DNA from: Varroa destructor
Lineage: Eukaryota > Arthropoda > Arachnida > Mesostigmata > Varroidae
DNA: 64,000 nt
Reading direction: 5' to 3'
NCBI RefSeq assembly: GCF_002443255.2
Contig: NW_019211455.1
Location: forward strand, 44,192,233 to 44,256,232
A program made the translations under genes and the position numbers. Below the pieces are notes generated by a model, which ran no database searches, was not told where the DNA came from, and saw only the letters and a list, made by a program, of their open reading frames with translations. Shown here piece by piece: positions 38,880-51,963 of this stretch. Each line of letters starts with the position of its first letter. Position 1 is the stretch's first letter.

Positions 38880-41800
38880 AGTGGTAATTATAGTGGTGAC
38901 TGCTAGCTTCCTTTCTAGTTCGGACAAGGCATACAAACAAATTTTTCTTACCAGGATTCCTCTAGCCGAAGGCCGAGGATCGCACGCTCATCTGAACGAA
39001 TGTACGAAGGATTTGTTTGAGGCTTCTCGGCAAATTGCAAGATGGGGAAAAACGGGATCGGGGGTAGGGCAGAGGCTCGTACAAGGAATGGATAGAAAGA
39101 AGCCTGTCAACCTCCCGAAGACCTAATCAGTCATGTTCAATGACAATGACACCAAGGGCAGAGATGCATGAATTGTTCAGATGCGTCCTAACAATATAAG
39201 GGATAAGAAATAGCAATTTTACTACATAAACCTTCAAATAATTATCTCTAAATAGATTATAAGTATATATAGGTTAAGTGTTAAAGATTCATGATGAAAG
39301 CCCAAGTCGTTTCACGCCGGCTCACATTCTCAACACGAGCAACTCCCTCTAACGACGAGAGCGTTATGCTCGTGTTTTGTTAAACGTATATCAGAACTGC
39401 AGTCATCTCGAAGAAACATTACTTTCTGCCAATCTGTTACGATCCATTTAAAAGAAGACAAGAAAAAATATAAGCGGATCCATTTAAAAAGGTTACGTTA
39501 ATGAACCAGCTAGAAATTTAACGTCTTTTCGGTCCCTATTCGCAATGAACTATTATGGAGTACTATAGATGATATTTAAGCGAACAATACGACGACAATG
39601 TTGAAATAAGCCCCGTAGCCGGGCATCTGACGTTAAGGCGTCAATATGTGTGAATAATGGGCATTTCGTTTGTAGCATTCTGGTCATCATTATCGTAGAT
39701 CTCGTCTAGGAATGGGGAAATTTGAGCTAACTAGAAATAGAAATGCATGATACCTTTTAGTTAACAAGCCTTCTTTATAAACAAGTTGATCAACTCAGCA
39801 CGGGACGTCCCAATGGATCCACTCCGATCACATGTAAAAGAATGTACATCGTAGGCAGCTCCATATCGTCGAATGCACGTAAATATGAGCGAAGTACGTC
39901 TGAATAATCGAGCCAATAGGCTGTTCAGACGCATAGGAGAAAATCAGGACGAGTCGCGATCAAATGGTCTGGCAAACGGCCGACCTGAGCCATTCAACCC
40001 CAAACTCGCTAAGATGAAATAGGGCAATTGGGACAACTATTTAGGTACTTGTCCTAGGAAGATTTGCTTCGTTCCGTATAAAGTCTACGATAAGCTATTA
40101 TATAATCACTAAGGTCCTGTGCAGGCTTGATTCAAGGCTGAGAGAACACTTTCCTATGACTATTACCAGACATTGTAGCAAGTATTGCTGAATAAACGAA
40201 GCTGAGGTCGTTCATCTGGTTATTAGGCATTGACAGGAGTGGTAGGAAGTTCGGACAAGTTGCAGGAAACGGGTTGTATTGCATCGCGGGCATTGAGTCT
40301 TAGCAACTAGCGGGAAGGCGATGCAATTCTTTGTGTATCTTCTTCTCTGCTCGTTTCTATAGCTAGCCCGATGGTGGATGCCTCTAGTCCTGGTAGGCTT
40401 TCCTGCTTCCCTATTTCCTTGACCCGTCCCTCATTACCCACCTAACAACTCGTACCACTACTACTACGTAACCGTGTAGTCTTGTTTCGCCTGCACGTGA
40501 TATATGCACTTTAGACCACACACAGTAAAGTACACGCACAGCTTTGCTTCGAAGAAAGGCAGACCAGCCTGCCGAAAGCAACCTGTGAGTCGCTGAGGTC
40601 CCGAATTGCCGTAGGACGCTCCGAACAAAGTTCGCTTTCCTATTCGACATCCGACATTAATACAGTGCACCGCCGACATAGAGACGGATACAAAACGAGA
40701 AAGAGAGGACGCATGAACAAATGCCAATTACTGAAAGGTACTAAATTAGGTCTTGCCGCCGTACGGCTGCCTGCAAGGACAACCTTGCGTGCGGCCGAAG
40801 AAGCACTGCCTTGAGTCTTTCGTCCGTGCGGCAGCCGACCAAGTAAGCCAGAGCACCACATGATACTATAACAAGTGAGATTCCCTATATTTTCTAGGGA
40901 TAGTAGGTATGGCGAGACTTTTTGGGAATGAGGGACTACGCCTCCATAGCCACTTGCACATGGGCGGCTTATGTGGAGGTTTTCCGTTGATGGTGGGGGC
41001 GAAGGGCCGCTATTCATCTCGGTCCCTAATTTGATCGTTCGCCGATTCCTTCTTTCCGAAATCCATTCAACCAGCGTCCAGACAGTAGCACTAGACAAGG
41101 AGCAGTTTGGTTATATGGCCTGTTGTCGTGCGGACAGTTTTCCGTGCATGAGTGCAGTTCTCTTTATATGTGCACGATAGCGATGCAGCATTGCATTCCA
41201 AAATGCCAACTTCGGCTAGGTAGCTCGCGCGTGGACAACTAAACACCTCGGGTGGAGCAAGGATGGTGAACTTCGTGTAAATTATTAGAGGCCAGCGGAA
41301 ATCTTCATAAATAGTCGCATTTGATAACAACAACTGGTAGCCGGCGAAAGGGTTGAGCAAGGGTGGACGCATTTTTTAAGGAAATTTAACTCCATTTAAA
41401 AGCCCAATTGGGTTAGTGTGACGCACGGACGCTGTGCGCCGTGTGTCTCCCATGGCTTCATACCAATGGGCATAAAATGATTTGTCTGTGAAGGTCCCTG
41501 CAACGAACCTATATAATGATAGCCGTACTCATCTCTTTCTCTGTTACCATGTCTCTATAGTCGAGAAAGCTGCTATGGAGATAGCAGACAGCTTTTGCCT
41601 GTCTTGTCGTAGCGGAACTAACGGTGCCCATTGGAACTGCCATTCTGTTCGGTGTGTCTGTTAGTCCGTTACAGCAGAAAGCAGAGAACGAAGATTACAA
41701 GGCTGAAAGACTGGATCGACCGCAGAAGAGCGACAGTAACAGTAGAGTAGCACAAAAGAAGCACTTAGTGGCGCCTCTGTCCCAGCTTGCCCCCTCCGCC

Positions 41801-44800
41801 GCCTTACTTCCAACCTTCGGATGCCCTGACGCTGGTCCTCATCGTACAAAGGTCCTGCCTTTACAATTCATACAGATGGTTACAGCCATCGCTGGCAACT
41901 GGATCCAACAGAGCCAAAGACACGCTGCTCGAGCTTGTAAGAAAAGGAGAATTCGACCGACTCCAAAGTACCTACCAGTAGTCGATTGTGTCACTGCTTA
42001 CCCCAGTCCTTACCAAAAAGGGTTACATGCTTCTAGGTCCTCGGATCTTTTCGTAGCAGTTTTAGCAGCAACGCCAAGGCTACTTGTAATGCCACTCTGC
42101 TTTTATGGGATAAAAGCCGAAACCCATAGAAAAAGTTCTGTGAGAAAAAAACCTTTTGCTGTTGGCAGGTCCATAGACTATCTGTAGGTAAATCGTTGCA
42201 CTGATCAAGTGCTACATGGAAGACTTCCTGAGAGTACGAGCTTTTGCTATGACCATTCGTAATAGGGGATACTTGATTCTTCAGCCCTGAACTGAAGGGA
42301 ACTCTTTCGCTTTGAGGAGCAACTCCTTAGTCTTTACTAATATGGAATTCGATAGCCTTTTGGCGAAGGCAACTCACTATAACGTATAGTTTGATAGTGA
42401 ACAAGAACAGGATCGGTAAGCTCCTGCCTGTATAGAGCTATGCAGAAACCTATTCATTGACACCGAATTAAATCGGTTTTCAGCGATGACTCTTCCGACA
42501 GTAACTGTATGTCTTTCTTTCCCAACCACGTACAAAAAATTATTTTATCTCCAAAAAACAGCCACATGCGAATAGCCAGCGTTGTCGAAAGTTCCACATG
42601 TAGCTTATATTAGCATTATACGATCCACACTTAAATACAAGATCGAAGCTCGGTCCTAACGGTTTTATCTATATAGATGCGTCTTCGTAAGTTTGCGAAG
42701 CGCCTACCGACCAAAACATATGGTAGTGATCTAGGTCGAAAACCGCGCGTAGATACACTTGATTTCGTACTGGAACGGGCCGGCTCTCTGAAGTATTGCT
42801 TAGCGGCAGTTGCAGCGGACGTAAAAGCTTGTAAACAAAGCATTTATTTGCATAGATGCAGGAAGCGGAAACGTGCCGAAGGCATGAGGATTCTACCGAA
42901 TTCATTAGTAACAACACGTCAAAACGGGAGAATGAGGCGTTAGGGCTAAACCGACACGGTTTTTTCAAGCTTCTACAGTGTTCCAAAATTACACTTTTTA
43001 AAACGATATATACACAGATGATAGCATTAGCAAACACGGAGTAACATCTCGATGTATTGCCCTATATATGAGCAAGCGGTAAATTTCATAATGTTTCCGA
43101 AAGCAATTTAGCGCAGTCAATGAATGCGAAACCAACTGTATATGTTCCTCGAGCAGTTAGGCATAATACCAACTCGCTACAAATAGTAGAGGTCGACAAT
43201 AGCCTATTTTTAACGTTATCGTATGGATACATATTTACGAGTACCGGGCGAAAAACTTGATTTTTTCTTAGTGACAAAAAAGATAAGTACAGGGCTACAG
43301 CATGTCTTTATTTAGCAGCCAAAAGGTACTGCATAGCAACGACCTCGCCCCTCTGGTCTGACAATCAGGACGTCGACTGACAATACAAGTGATATGTTCT
43401 TTACTTTATCGAGGACGAACATGCCTCATAATCAGTTCGCTAGCTGCTGCTTACGGTAAAACTAGGCATGCGCCTCGTATAGCTAATTTCCAGTTCTCAA
43501 ACGATATAACGTCGAAGTCTCCACCGCCGAGCGTCGCCTGACGCTTATGATAGCGTTCCGCTGGAGTGTCTTTGGCGCTAAAATTTGATAGGGGTTGGTT
43601 TACCCCCCAGCCCAATAAATTATTTCCTGTCGTTTCTCCGAGACGATCCTCAGGGGCTTTCGTCTAAGTCATACCTTTCGTTAATTGGACGGCAATTTGG
43701 TGTTGCTTTTCTTCCATTGATCCTCTTATACGACCTTTATGCTAGTTTCGTTCGAGGTCGGCCCCGCGCAAATAGCCTTCAAAATTGTGCCGTTGCAACA
43801 CAGCTTTGACTACTGTGTACGTAAATACAGTTCAAAACGGGTACGTTTCGAATTGCCACTAGCCAAAGGCGGTTATCAGGTAGGCCGCAAACAAACGGGC
43901 CACAGCAAAAACCCATCGATCCAACAAGCCCGTCGGCGATTGGCCTAGCATACACCCTCGATTACGTAACATTGAGCATGTCTGGCGTCTTTTTATTTAC
44001 AACTCTACCGCAGAGCCGTTGCTCTTGCCCCACAGGGTCCAGCCCCCACAACAGATCGCGCATGGTGGCTAGGCCATAACTAAATAGGACCATAATAGAA
44101 TAGAGTGAACCAGAAACCTGCAAATGGCACTATAACCAACTTTTCGATCCATGGACGAATGGCCATAGACAGCTATCGTAGTACGCTGATACAGGGAAAT
44201 GTACCAATTTGTAGTTGCATGCGGGTTTGATTTGAGACGTATAAAAAGCAATTCAACAAAAATCACACGTTCAATGTGTGGAACAAAATGGCTTGTTCGG
44301 AAAACGTATGACGTGAATAGATAGCTATGGTTACTCTGCACTACTGTCACAGTTTACTTGGGTTCTATTCTATATAGCATATAATTAAGTTTTGCCTCTT
44401 AATTAAGTGCGGGCTTCGCTGCCTCGAAACTCGCTACTTGATTTACGGACGAATACAGCCACACAGAAACGTTGGGCAATTTAATGTTTGCTGATAAGCC
44501 GGTGCGGTGTCTACATCTTGTTACTCTACGTAAAGTTCCACATTTCTTGGAAACAGCGACGCCAATGGAACGAACCGGAGCCGAAATGGACAAGCTTTTG
44601 TCGGCTTCTGTTAGGCGCCTTGGCCATCGCACAGCAGGCGAAGAATCACGGTAGCGAAAGAGTCGCACGAACAGAACTTGTCGCTGAAAAGCGACCCTTT
44701 CAAAGTCATAAAATACGTCTCAATTTATGATATCTCTTTATGTGAAGTTCGCCCCAGCCTATGCTCACAGAGCGGCCCATGTCCTGCGCGTTCACTTCAA

Positions 44801-44960
44801 AGAAATTGTAAAATAAACGCCGCTGACGCCAAAACAATTTGACTAGGACTTTTCAACGACGATCAGGCCATGAAGTACGAAGAGAGTAACAGTAGCTACT
44901 TCTGTTCTCTACGAAGCCGGCCAAGCTCACTGTTTCAGATACTCTCGCATATCGTCGATA
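38880..44960. other. Unassigned non-coding region
   Basis: No gene recognised. It contains the window's second-longest frame (187 codons, plus, 41624-42187), which begins within a sequence that also has frames on the other strand, has no hydrophobic or motif pattern I can name, and is probably chance. Frames at 40640-41098 (minus, 152 codons) and 42669-43037 (minus, 122 codons) are likewise uninformative. Confidence 0.4.
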
Positions 44961-45188
44961 ATGTCGGACGAAAAACGTCGTGCTAGCAAACAACAGGGAC
45001 ATGCCGTTAATGAGCAAACGGAAGCAGATCGATTTAAGTTAACTAGAAACATAAAGTGCAGTAGATGCGGTGTTACAGTGATGATTATTGACGAAAAGTG
45101 TAAATTTCGAGTACGTTATACGATTGATGATGACAAATATAATTTCATCAATCGAAAACTAGTCGATCTTCCGTACTTATACCATTAA
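44961..45188 (+). CDS. Possible small CxxC protein or exon, unrecognised
   Basis: A 75-codon ATG frame with A at position -3, ending in TAA. The predicted protein has a charged, Lys/Arg/Glu/Gln-rich N-terminal half, then IKCSRCGVTVMII with one CxxC pair (about residues 33-36). Its acidic C-terminal half contains TIDDDKYNF and ends LPYLYH. The mix of charged and hydrophobic residues is more protein-like than neighbouring frames. A single CxxC plus one later Cys (about residue 47) is not enough for a standard zinc finger. A GTACGT string near 45112 could be a splice donor, in which case only the first 50 residues are coding. I recognise no family. It may still be chance, as frames of this length are common here. 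Confidence 0.27.
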   Translation: MSDEKRRASKQQGHAVNEQTEADRFKLTRNIKCSRCGVTVMIIDEKCKFRVRYTIDDDKYNFINRKLVDLPYLYH

Positions 45189-48100
45189 AACGTTAAGACG
45201 TATAGTTCTATTGTACAGTTCCAGTGTAATAGTAACTTGACGAACTCATTTAGAATGCCATATATTTCAATTCATATTGTTCATAATTATATGCAAACTA
45301 ATATATTAGCTACAGGTTACAACGTTGACTTGAAAAAAAAATTAAGATCAACTTGTACATATATTTTGGATTAATGAAGATACACGTTTTCACAAAAGTG
45401 AATGAATTAAAAAAGCCGCTTTCCTCGTCAGTCCTTAAAATCTAGTTGCTAAATCAGAACAATCTAACTTGAAGAGAGTTTTTTTTCAGTGTTCAACTTA
45501 TTCGCACATTGCAGTCTACCAGAATTTTTCTTAATTGGCTGTCCTTTGAGGGGAAACGTCCATTAACTTTGTAAGCGTACTTTGTAGAATACGCGTACGG
45601 GGGACGCCTAACACCACGCGGGGTGATAGATTTTTAGTCAAGATTAAATTTTATACACATAGGTATTTTCCGATTAATTCTGTGAGGTATTTTGCACATA
45701 TTTGGACTGGGCCCTTTGAATGAGGGTTGATAAAACTCAGGTCGCTATAGAAAAATTCAGGGAAAATTTTGCGATTAATGAAAATGACGAGAAAGCATCT
45801 TGTACGAACATAGAGGCGGTGCTATGTTTAAAAGGTGTGATCGACGGACTTTAACCCACCTTTGATCTCTGAGACTCGATCTGCGTTCCCCTATTTCGCT
45901 TCTAATGTAGATACCAATACAAATAAAGACATTCCCTATAACTGTACAGAATGTGATAGCTCACTCATTTTGAATCAGTCAAAGCGCGCCAATTCAGGCG
46001 ATATTAGATGAGCCGTCTCAGATGGACAAAGCGGTCCAATTGTACAATCACCTTCAGACGCTTGGCAGATTTACGCAGATATCTAACGGCGTCCCCATTG
46101 CCGCTGCTACCTGGCGCGTCATTTGGGGTCTCGATTCAATTTGGTGATGCATGACGCTATACTATTCCATGCGAAAGATTTGTGGTTCAGACGTATCTGG
46201 TGGTTTCTGCACGAATATTGCTTCTGGTCCGCAGCTGCTTAGCCTGACGTTTACCTATCAGTGTGGTCTTCGATTATAGCGTATTTGAGCCTGTTGCTGG
46301 TTAGCATTTAGATATCGAGCTAGTACTATTCGTTGGGGATTACATAGGCTACAGAGAAAAAGACGTAGGAAATAAACAGATTTTGAAGATTTCTCCAAAC
46401 GTGACTCGATCTGTCAAGATGTCTAGTGAAAAAAAACATTCAAGAAACACATTCGTTTCACAACGCTATGTGAGTGGATTTCCTATAGAAAAGTCGAGCG
46501 TATAAGTGCTTTGAAAGTCGCCATACATTAATGTACAATGCGTAGAGCCGCTGTTTTAAACGGTTTTACAACCAAAGAGGCACTTCGTTCCCAACTTCGT
46601 CACATCTTTCACATGCAATAAGTAACTGTCATCGTGTGACATCAAAATCAATAGGTAACACAGTAGATTGCGTTGCTAGACTCAAAGCTGTAACGTAAAA
46701 ATCAATTATTTACTTTAATCTAGAATACATCCAAGTCGTCGAAATGTTCATCAACGTCTACCAGATCATTAATAGCACATAGGCTACGCTAACAATGTGC
46801 GCCGTTAGAGGAACATTTTGCAACATACCCCATGCATGGCCGTGGCCAACCCGACTAAGAAGCGACACGTAACGTTGCTAATCCACGTCCTTCCAAGGCT
46901 CGCTGGGTCAATCCTGCCAACGCGCATGTATGCACGTAGACTAGATACTTGATTCCTTCTTTAAGTTTCGCAGGCAACATTTCCAGCACAGCTATACGCG
47001 TACTTATATCAACTTTTCTATGCGCTAACTTTCTCGATGCTGAAACTTTTTCGTCAAACTTGCTTCTTTAACTTGCGATAATGGGTCCATTCAAATATCT
47101 CAGATTGTCGGCTGTGGCAAAGGCGCGTGTTCGTCCAGCTATTCATTCTATAACTTTTCTACCGCCAGGGTCCGGTACTCTAGTGCTGTGTAGAAAAAGG
47201 CGCACTAAGCGCATTCATACGATTAAGTGTTAAGTTGATTCAAGTTGAGGACTCTGGCTTCGAACTCACTTTGAAGTTGACGTCACGACGAGGCACGAGC
47301 CAAGTCTGGCTGGGACCGCTATCGTTGCAGTTGGCAGCGGAGGTTTCGCCGCTGGCTTGTAAGGAACCGCCTAGCCTTCGCATTTATCTACTTCTCTAAA
47401 AGATTTACAAGTTCTTCCATCTTGGACCTTCGCCGCAACTCTTTTAAACGATGCAGCTTTACGCGGGTCCGGCTGTACTCCGCAACGGTTTCGAATCCTC
47501 TTGCTCTTCAGCTGCCTTCCCCATGAGTAAAGAAGTTCGCCTGTGCCTGAGACGAACGCGGTCGTATTGACTCGGTTCTTCCATCCGGGGAACAGACCGT
47601 ACGGCTTTGAACTGGCTGCCGCTATGATAGCGTCAGCCTACGTCGGATAGCTGAATGGCCTCCAGCCATATGCTAGGAAGGTTCGACTTCAAGTCTGGGC
47701 GAGACAGAATAATGCAAGACTCATACTAAGAGATACAAGGGCACCACGAGTTAAACCTCTGACTTCGGCACGGGACAGAGTAAAGGGGCGAACCAATCAG
47801 TGCATTTCATTGTGGCCATAGTCGTCATGACCGAGGCGCTCATTTTAAACGAAATGCTAAAAGTTCACGACTTCGACAAGATTTAAATATGCGTCCGTCC
47901 CCGCACAGTCGGCGATGAGCTCGCCATGCGTATTCCCCATAACACACATATCTCTTCCAAGTAACAGTTGAATTGACTTTAAAGACGAACATTCAAAGAC
48001 TTAAATGGGGAGATAATGCGTATAAGAGAAAAAAATTCACAAAAAAAAGTTGGATAAGAGAAAAAATGAAAAGGCAAGATTTTATTGAAGTGGCATTATT

Positions 48101-48223
48101 TACATGCTACTAGCGTTTTTCTTTTATAATCACCTTACGCTTACTCATTCAAACGTTAGCAGATATTTACAAGGAAACGTAGACAGGCATATATTCTGTT
48201 TATGTAATACAAAACACGTATGT
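45189..48223. other. Longest stretch lacking any open frame of 60 codons
   Basis: Neither strand holds a reading frame of 60 or more codons between about 45.2 and 48.1 kb, the longest such void in the window. I see no repeat, RNA gene or transposon here. A CRE-like TGACGTCA at 47279-47286 and a tRNA B-box-like string at 47487-47498 were examined and not accepted. Confidence 0.5.
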
Positions 48224-48245
48224 GTATATATATATATATATATAT
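48224..48245. repeat. (TA)n microsatellite
   Basis: About 11 TA units. A frame crossing it encodes Tyr-Ile repeats and is spurious. Confidence 0.9.
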
Positions 48246-51193
48246 GTAAGGTGAAGAACATTCAAGTGACTCTTTTAAACTGTCAAAAAATGTTTAATCT
48301 ACTTCAGTTTTTGTGTGGAGTGAAGTGTGTCTTTATTGATTTGAATATTTGTACATGGTGATCATATCAGTTAATCGTACTTCAATTTAATCGCCTCTTT
48401 GTATGCGTGCTTGTAGCTCATATTTTGTTTTGACATACTTTGAACTATTAATCCCATCACGTATGGCACGTAATAGTATTATGATATCTAGCGCATTTCT
48501 GAGTTCTTGAGCAGAGAAACTCAAGCTTTATTTCTAAAGATGAAGGGTGCTGACCTAGACTTGATAAACCAAAACTGGTTAGTAATTTGTTATTTAATCA
48601 GGTCATAATTCAGTCGTATTTACAAGGGGAATCCCATTTCGAGTAGAAAGTCCTTTTCCTTTTAGGATGAATATATATTATAGCCTATGCTGTTGATGCC
48701 ATTTGCCCCTATTTACAATTTCAACTTGAAGGGCAGATTTAATAATTATTGTTGCAATGGGTCAACAGTCTCAATCATGACAAAGAAATGACGAGTCAAT
48801 TTTTCAAACACGTACAATAATGTCGATGGCTCCATTAACGGGCTGTTTCATTGATAATCCACCTGGTTTTATGTAATCAATTCCTATACGACCATAATCT
48901 CTAGTCTTATTTAATAATGTTCAATAACGTCATCATACATTATGGCTTCCCTTATGCCTAAAAGCTGTCATTGTCTCTCAGAAAATTCACACCATTATTT
49001 GTTTGCCTTACAAAAAAGCTCTAAAAAAGACAGTTTAAATGAAGTATTAGGCTCAGTCACATAAAAGTTATGGAATACGTTATATACATATATATATATA
49101 TCTTGTGGCTCAAGCCGGTAACAGTACGGACTATTATGTATTGGCACCATTCAACTAAAGATAGTTCATAGCGTCAGACGAGGCCCGGAAATAAGGTTGG
49201 CACCGATGAGTCGACGGATCCCCAACCATTCGCGGGCGCCATTGATGGCAACAAAACAGGCATCTCTGGGGTTCCCGAAGCCCACGATTCAATTAAAGGT
49301 ACGACACCAGCGAATAGAAAGGCTGTCATCGCACAGTTACTACTTAGTGGATGCCATCATGCGAATAGCGGATGTAAACAGCCTATTCGAATGTCACTCG
49401 CAGACGTGCGTCCTCTGACTTCGCCCTCGGCCAAGGCAAGGAAAGAGTCAGCAGGACAAGTACGTTGACTGGCCTTTTGAAGCTCTACCTTGAAGACGGG
49501 CAGCTGCTAGCTTGGTGACTACCGGGAGTCCCCGAGTACAGTTGGCTTTGCTGGCTGCTCGACCATACTAAAAGACTATTTCTTTTCCGCTGGCAAAGAA
49601 CACGTATGACCTGTCTGTTACACGGGAAGGGCTCGACATAAACAGAATTTTCATTGTAGCCGCTTACTACGTCTGAGGTAGGAACAGAAGATCTGGAAAC
49701 TTTATTACCTACAAGGCAAGACCATTTTGCACCAGAAGAGGCTTATCGCCAATTTTACCAAATGCGTGGGATTTCATTATAGTACGCTAATAAATCGTCT
49801 GTTACAAATGTGTTCCGCACAGTTTGCCTGCTATTTATTTGCTCAGCGTTAAAACCTGCCCAATTAGTAATACAATATTCTCAAGTTTGTCATCGTGTCC
49901 TGGCGCGTTAGTCCCACTAGATATTTTTTTCTTATAAAATGGCCCGGTTAGATCTCCTTTTCGATATTTAGCTATGGAAGTATTAGAACTTTTACCGTTC
50001 TACATAACGACAACAATGACATCGTGACTGCTTGACTCTAATGATCTTCTTGAAGGTGGAGGTTACCTGTAGTTAATATTTGTTTCCTCGACTCTAAATG
50101 AAACGCAAAGCGATACAGCAAAAAATGAAGAGAGCGCTTATTAGAGTGATCGGAGTGAGAGATTTTCTCTGTTCTCTGAGATTCTTCTACAGGGAGTTTA
50201 AGTACTTTAAGGTACTTTATAGGCGCCCTAGAGCAAAGCATAGACCCCATAGCATTACGTGCGTGCTTTGGCTGAATGCGCTTATTTTTCTATTCGTTTG
50301 GAGCGTCGGAGAGATAAAGAAAAGGGATTAAGAAGACGTCTATTCGTGTGCCCGAGTGAAGCCTAAGGGAAGCCATGTGATAGTATAAATGTGCGTATTC
50401 TGCACCCGACGTTAAACCATCTTCAATTGAGATACAGGGACATTTTGCTGGGCAAACAGAGGAAACGACGTGAGCCGGGCTGTGTTTTTCTCATGTCGTT
50501 GTGGGCTTCTTCCCCCGATGCGTTTTTTCCTCGCTTTCTCATAACCCGTGTGTCGGCTGTCAGGGCAGTAAAGTAATAAATAAGATATATCTATTCGAAA
50601 GCATTGGCATACTCGCACCGTGCGGAAGATGTTGTCTCAGCGATGCCTGAAATACTTGGGCGAGCAATGGCTGCCCTATATGCCAGACTTATTCTACCTG
50701 CGCGATTGCGGTCGTCCAATTGGTGTGCCATTTGGCGCGGCCGCATGGAGCGGCATGACAGCAAGTGCTGAAGCCCCATAGGATACACTAGCATTTAAGA
50801 AGGCCGAACTTTTTCTACCTGTCTGTTTATTTTTCACTGTTTGTTGTTAGTCATTGTCGGTGAATGATTCGATTACTACTGCCAAAGACAGCAGACTGAA
50901 ATAGCGGGGACGGCGGCATCTGTCACGAGATTGGTCAAATTTAGGGGAGTTCAGCCGATTTAGTCAATTTCATCGGAATATCCACTGCCCGAATGGGACG
51001 AAACCCAGTCCCCAAATGGCCAGTACATACATTTCCATTATAATGCATTAGCACACAAATAAGCTTGATCTACTCCGGTTGGCGATCTACAGCGTCTGTG
51101 GCGGCAAGCACCACTTGTTGCGTGAAGAGAAAGAAAAAGCCCATAAAGATTTCGAACTGGCGCCGCAGTTTGTCTGTCGCTTGGTAAACATTG
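48246..51193. other. Unassigned non-coding region
   Basis: No gene recognised. A further short TA run lies at 49088-49101. Sequence is AT-rich to about 49.1 kb and then more balanced. Frames reach 77 codons without motifs. Confidence 0.4.
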
Positions 51194-51230
51194 ACTAGGT
51201 GGGCTTACGCCCACTTAGTAACCTAGGTTA
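51194..51230. repeat. Hairpin plus adjacent 12-bp palindrome
   Basis: Eleven-base arms (ACTAGGTGGGC and GCCCACTTAGT) pair with one G-U wobble around a TTAC loop at 51194-51219. Overlapping the end is a perfect palindrome, TAACCTAGGTTA (51219-51230). It is a compact secondary-structure candidate about 250 bases upstream of the small frame at 51482; no link is shown. Confidence 0.55.
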
Positions 51231-51481
51231 GGCCAACAAGCGCAAAATAACAAGGCATGAGGCGACATCAACACCACGAAAGAAATTGTTTGGTAGAGTT
51301 GAAGCAAGTGTAAAAAATAGCAGTAACCACTAGGTCATATTGTGTCGAAGTGGCTGAGAGCGGTAACTATACAGGAAGTGGCGTGAAAGTTAATTCAAAA
51401 TGAAAGAACTTGCAGGGCTTAATAACAACGATAGTCTGAAACTTGGATCCGCCTTGAACTGCTGTATTACTACTGTAAAAC

Positions 51482-51742
51482 ATGGAGTCGTTAGAGACAC
51501 TATCTAAAGTTTTTAACAAGTTAGTCCGCAATGGTTATAGCTTGTTTACATATCGATACGATTTTAACACATGTGAGCAGTCAGATTGTTGGGTGACTTA
51601 TATAGACCTGCTGGATTTGTCCACAATAACCAACTTTCAAAAATCGGAGACTGCACAGAATAAGAGGTGTTTATTATTAATAAGTTTATTAAGAAAATTT
51701 AATCTGCCCATTGAACAACTTTTCTACTATGACGACACGTAA
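51482..51742 (+). CDS. Possible small protein or exon, unrecognised
   Basis: An 86-codon ATG frame in good start context (AACATGG), ending TAA with a second stop right after. The predicted protein begins MESLETLSKVFNKLVRNGY, has an aromatic, Cys-containing middle (FTYRYDFNTCEQSDCWVTY) and a Leu-rich helical C-terminal third ending LFYYDDT. Spacing of Leu, Val, Ile and Phe with charged residues is more like a folded protein than the surrounding frames. No signal peptide or membrane segment is evident. I recognise no family. It lies about 90 bases before two mariner-like termini. It could be an orphan gene, a single exon, or chance. Confidence 0.28.
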   Translation: MESLETLSKVFNKLVRNGYSLFTYRYDFNTCEQSDCWVTYIDLLDLSTITNFQKSETAQNKRCLLLISLLRKFNLPIEQLFYYDDT

Positions 51743-51830
51743 TAATAACCGTAAAAAACAACTTTTTTAGGATGCATGGACACTTCGAGGGGCTGGGCAC
51801 AGGTCTATTAATGAACAAGCCACGATCATT

Positions 51831-51920
51831 CAGGGTGTAAGAAAAGCGTGCTCAAAATCAAAATTAATCCAACTTACTACACAGGGTGGGGCAAAAGTCT
51901 CTGAATCGTTTTAGAGTCTT
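51831..51920 (+). mobile_element. Two Tc1/mariner-like terminus motifs
   Basis: CAGGGTGTAAGAAAAG starts at 51831 and CAGGGTGGGGCAAAAG at 51882, both in the same orientation as the copy at 6253. The second continues with CTCTGAATCGTTTTAGAG, which aligns with sequence after the 6253 copy. Two same-orientation ends 51 bases apart suggest one element end inserted beside, or duplicated from, another. No transposase and no opposite ends were found. Confidence 0.4.
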
Positions 51921-51930
51921 CATTTTATAA

Positions 51931-51963
51931 TCATTTGTTAACTATTATATAACCATTTGTTAA
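51931..51963. repeat. Short direct repeat after the mariner-like terminus
   Basis: TCATTTGTTAA at 51931-51941 recurs as CCATTTGTTAA at 51953-51963, a 22-base period. It lies just inside the terminus at 51882 and may be subterminal repeat sequence of that element. Confidence 0.55.

Noticed and set aside
41624..42187. 187-codon plus-strand frame
   Set aside because: No recognisable motif, no protein-like hydrophobic pattern, competing frames on both strands; compatible with chance in 64 kb.
47279..47286. TGACGTCA, a perfect CRE octamer
   Set aside because: A single 8-mer is expected about once in a window of this size; no promoter context.
47487..47498. GGTTTCGAATCC, resembling a tRNA B box
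   Set aside because: One base too many for the consensus, no A box at the right distance upstream and no acceptor-stem pairing.
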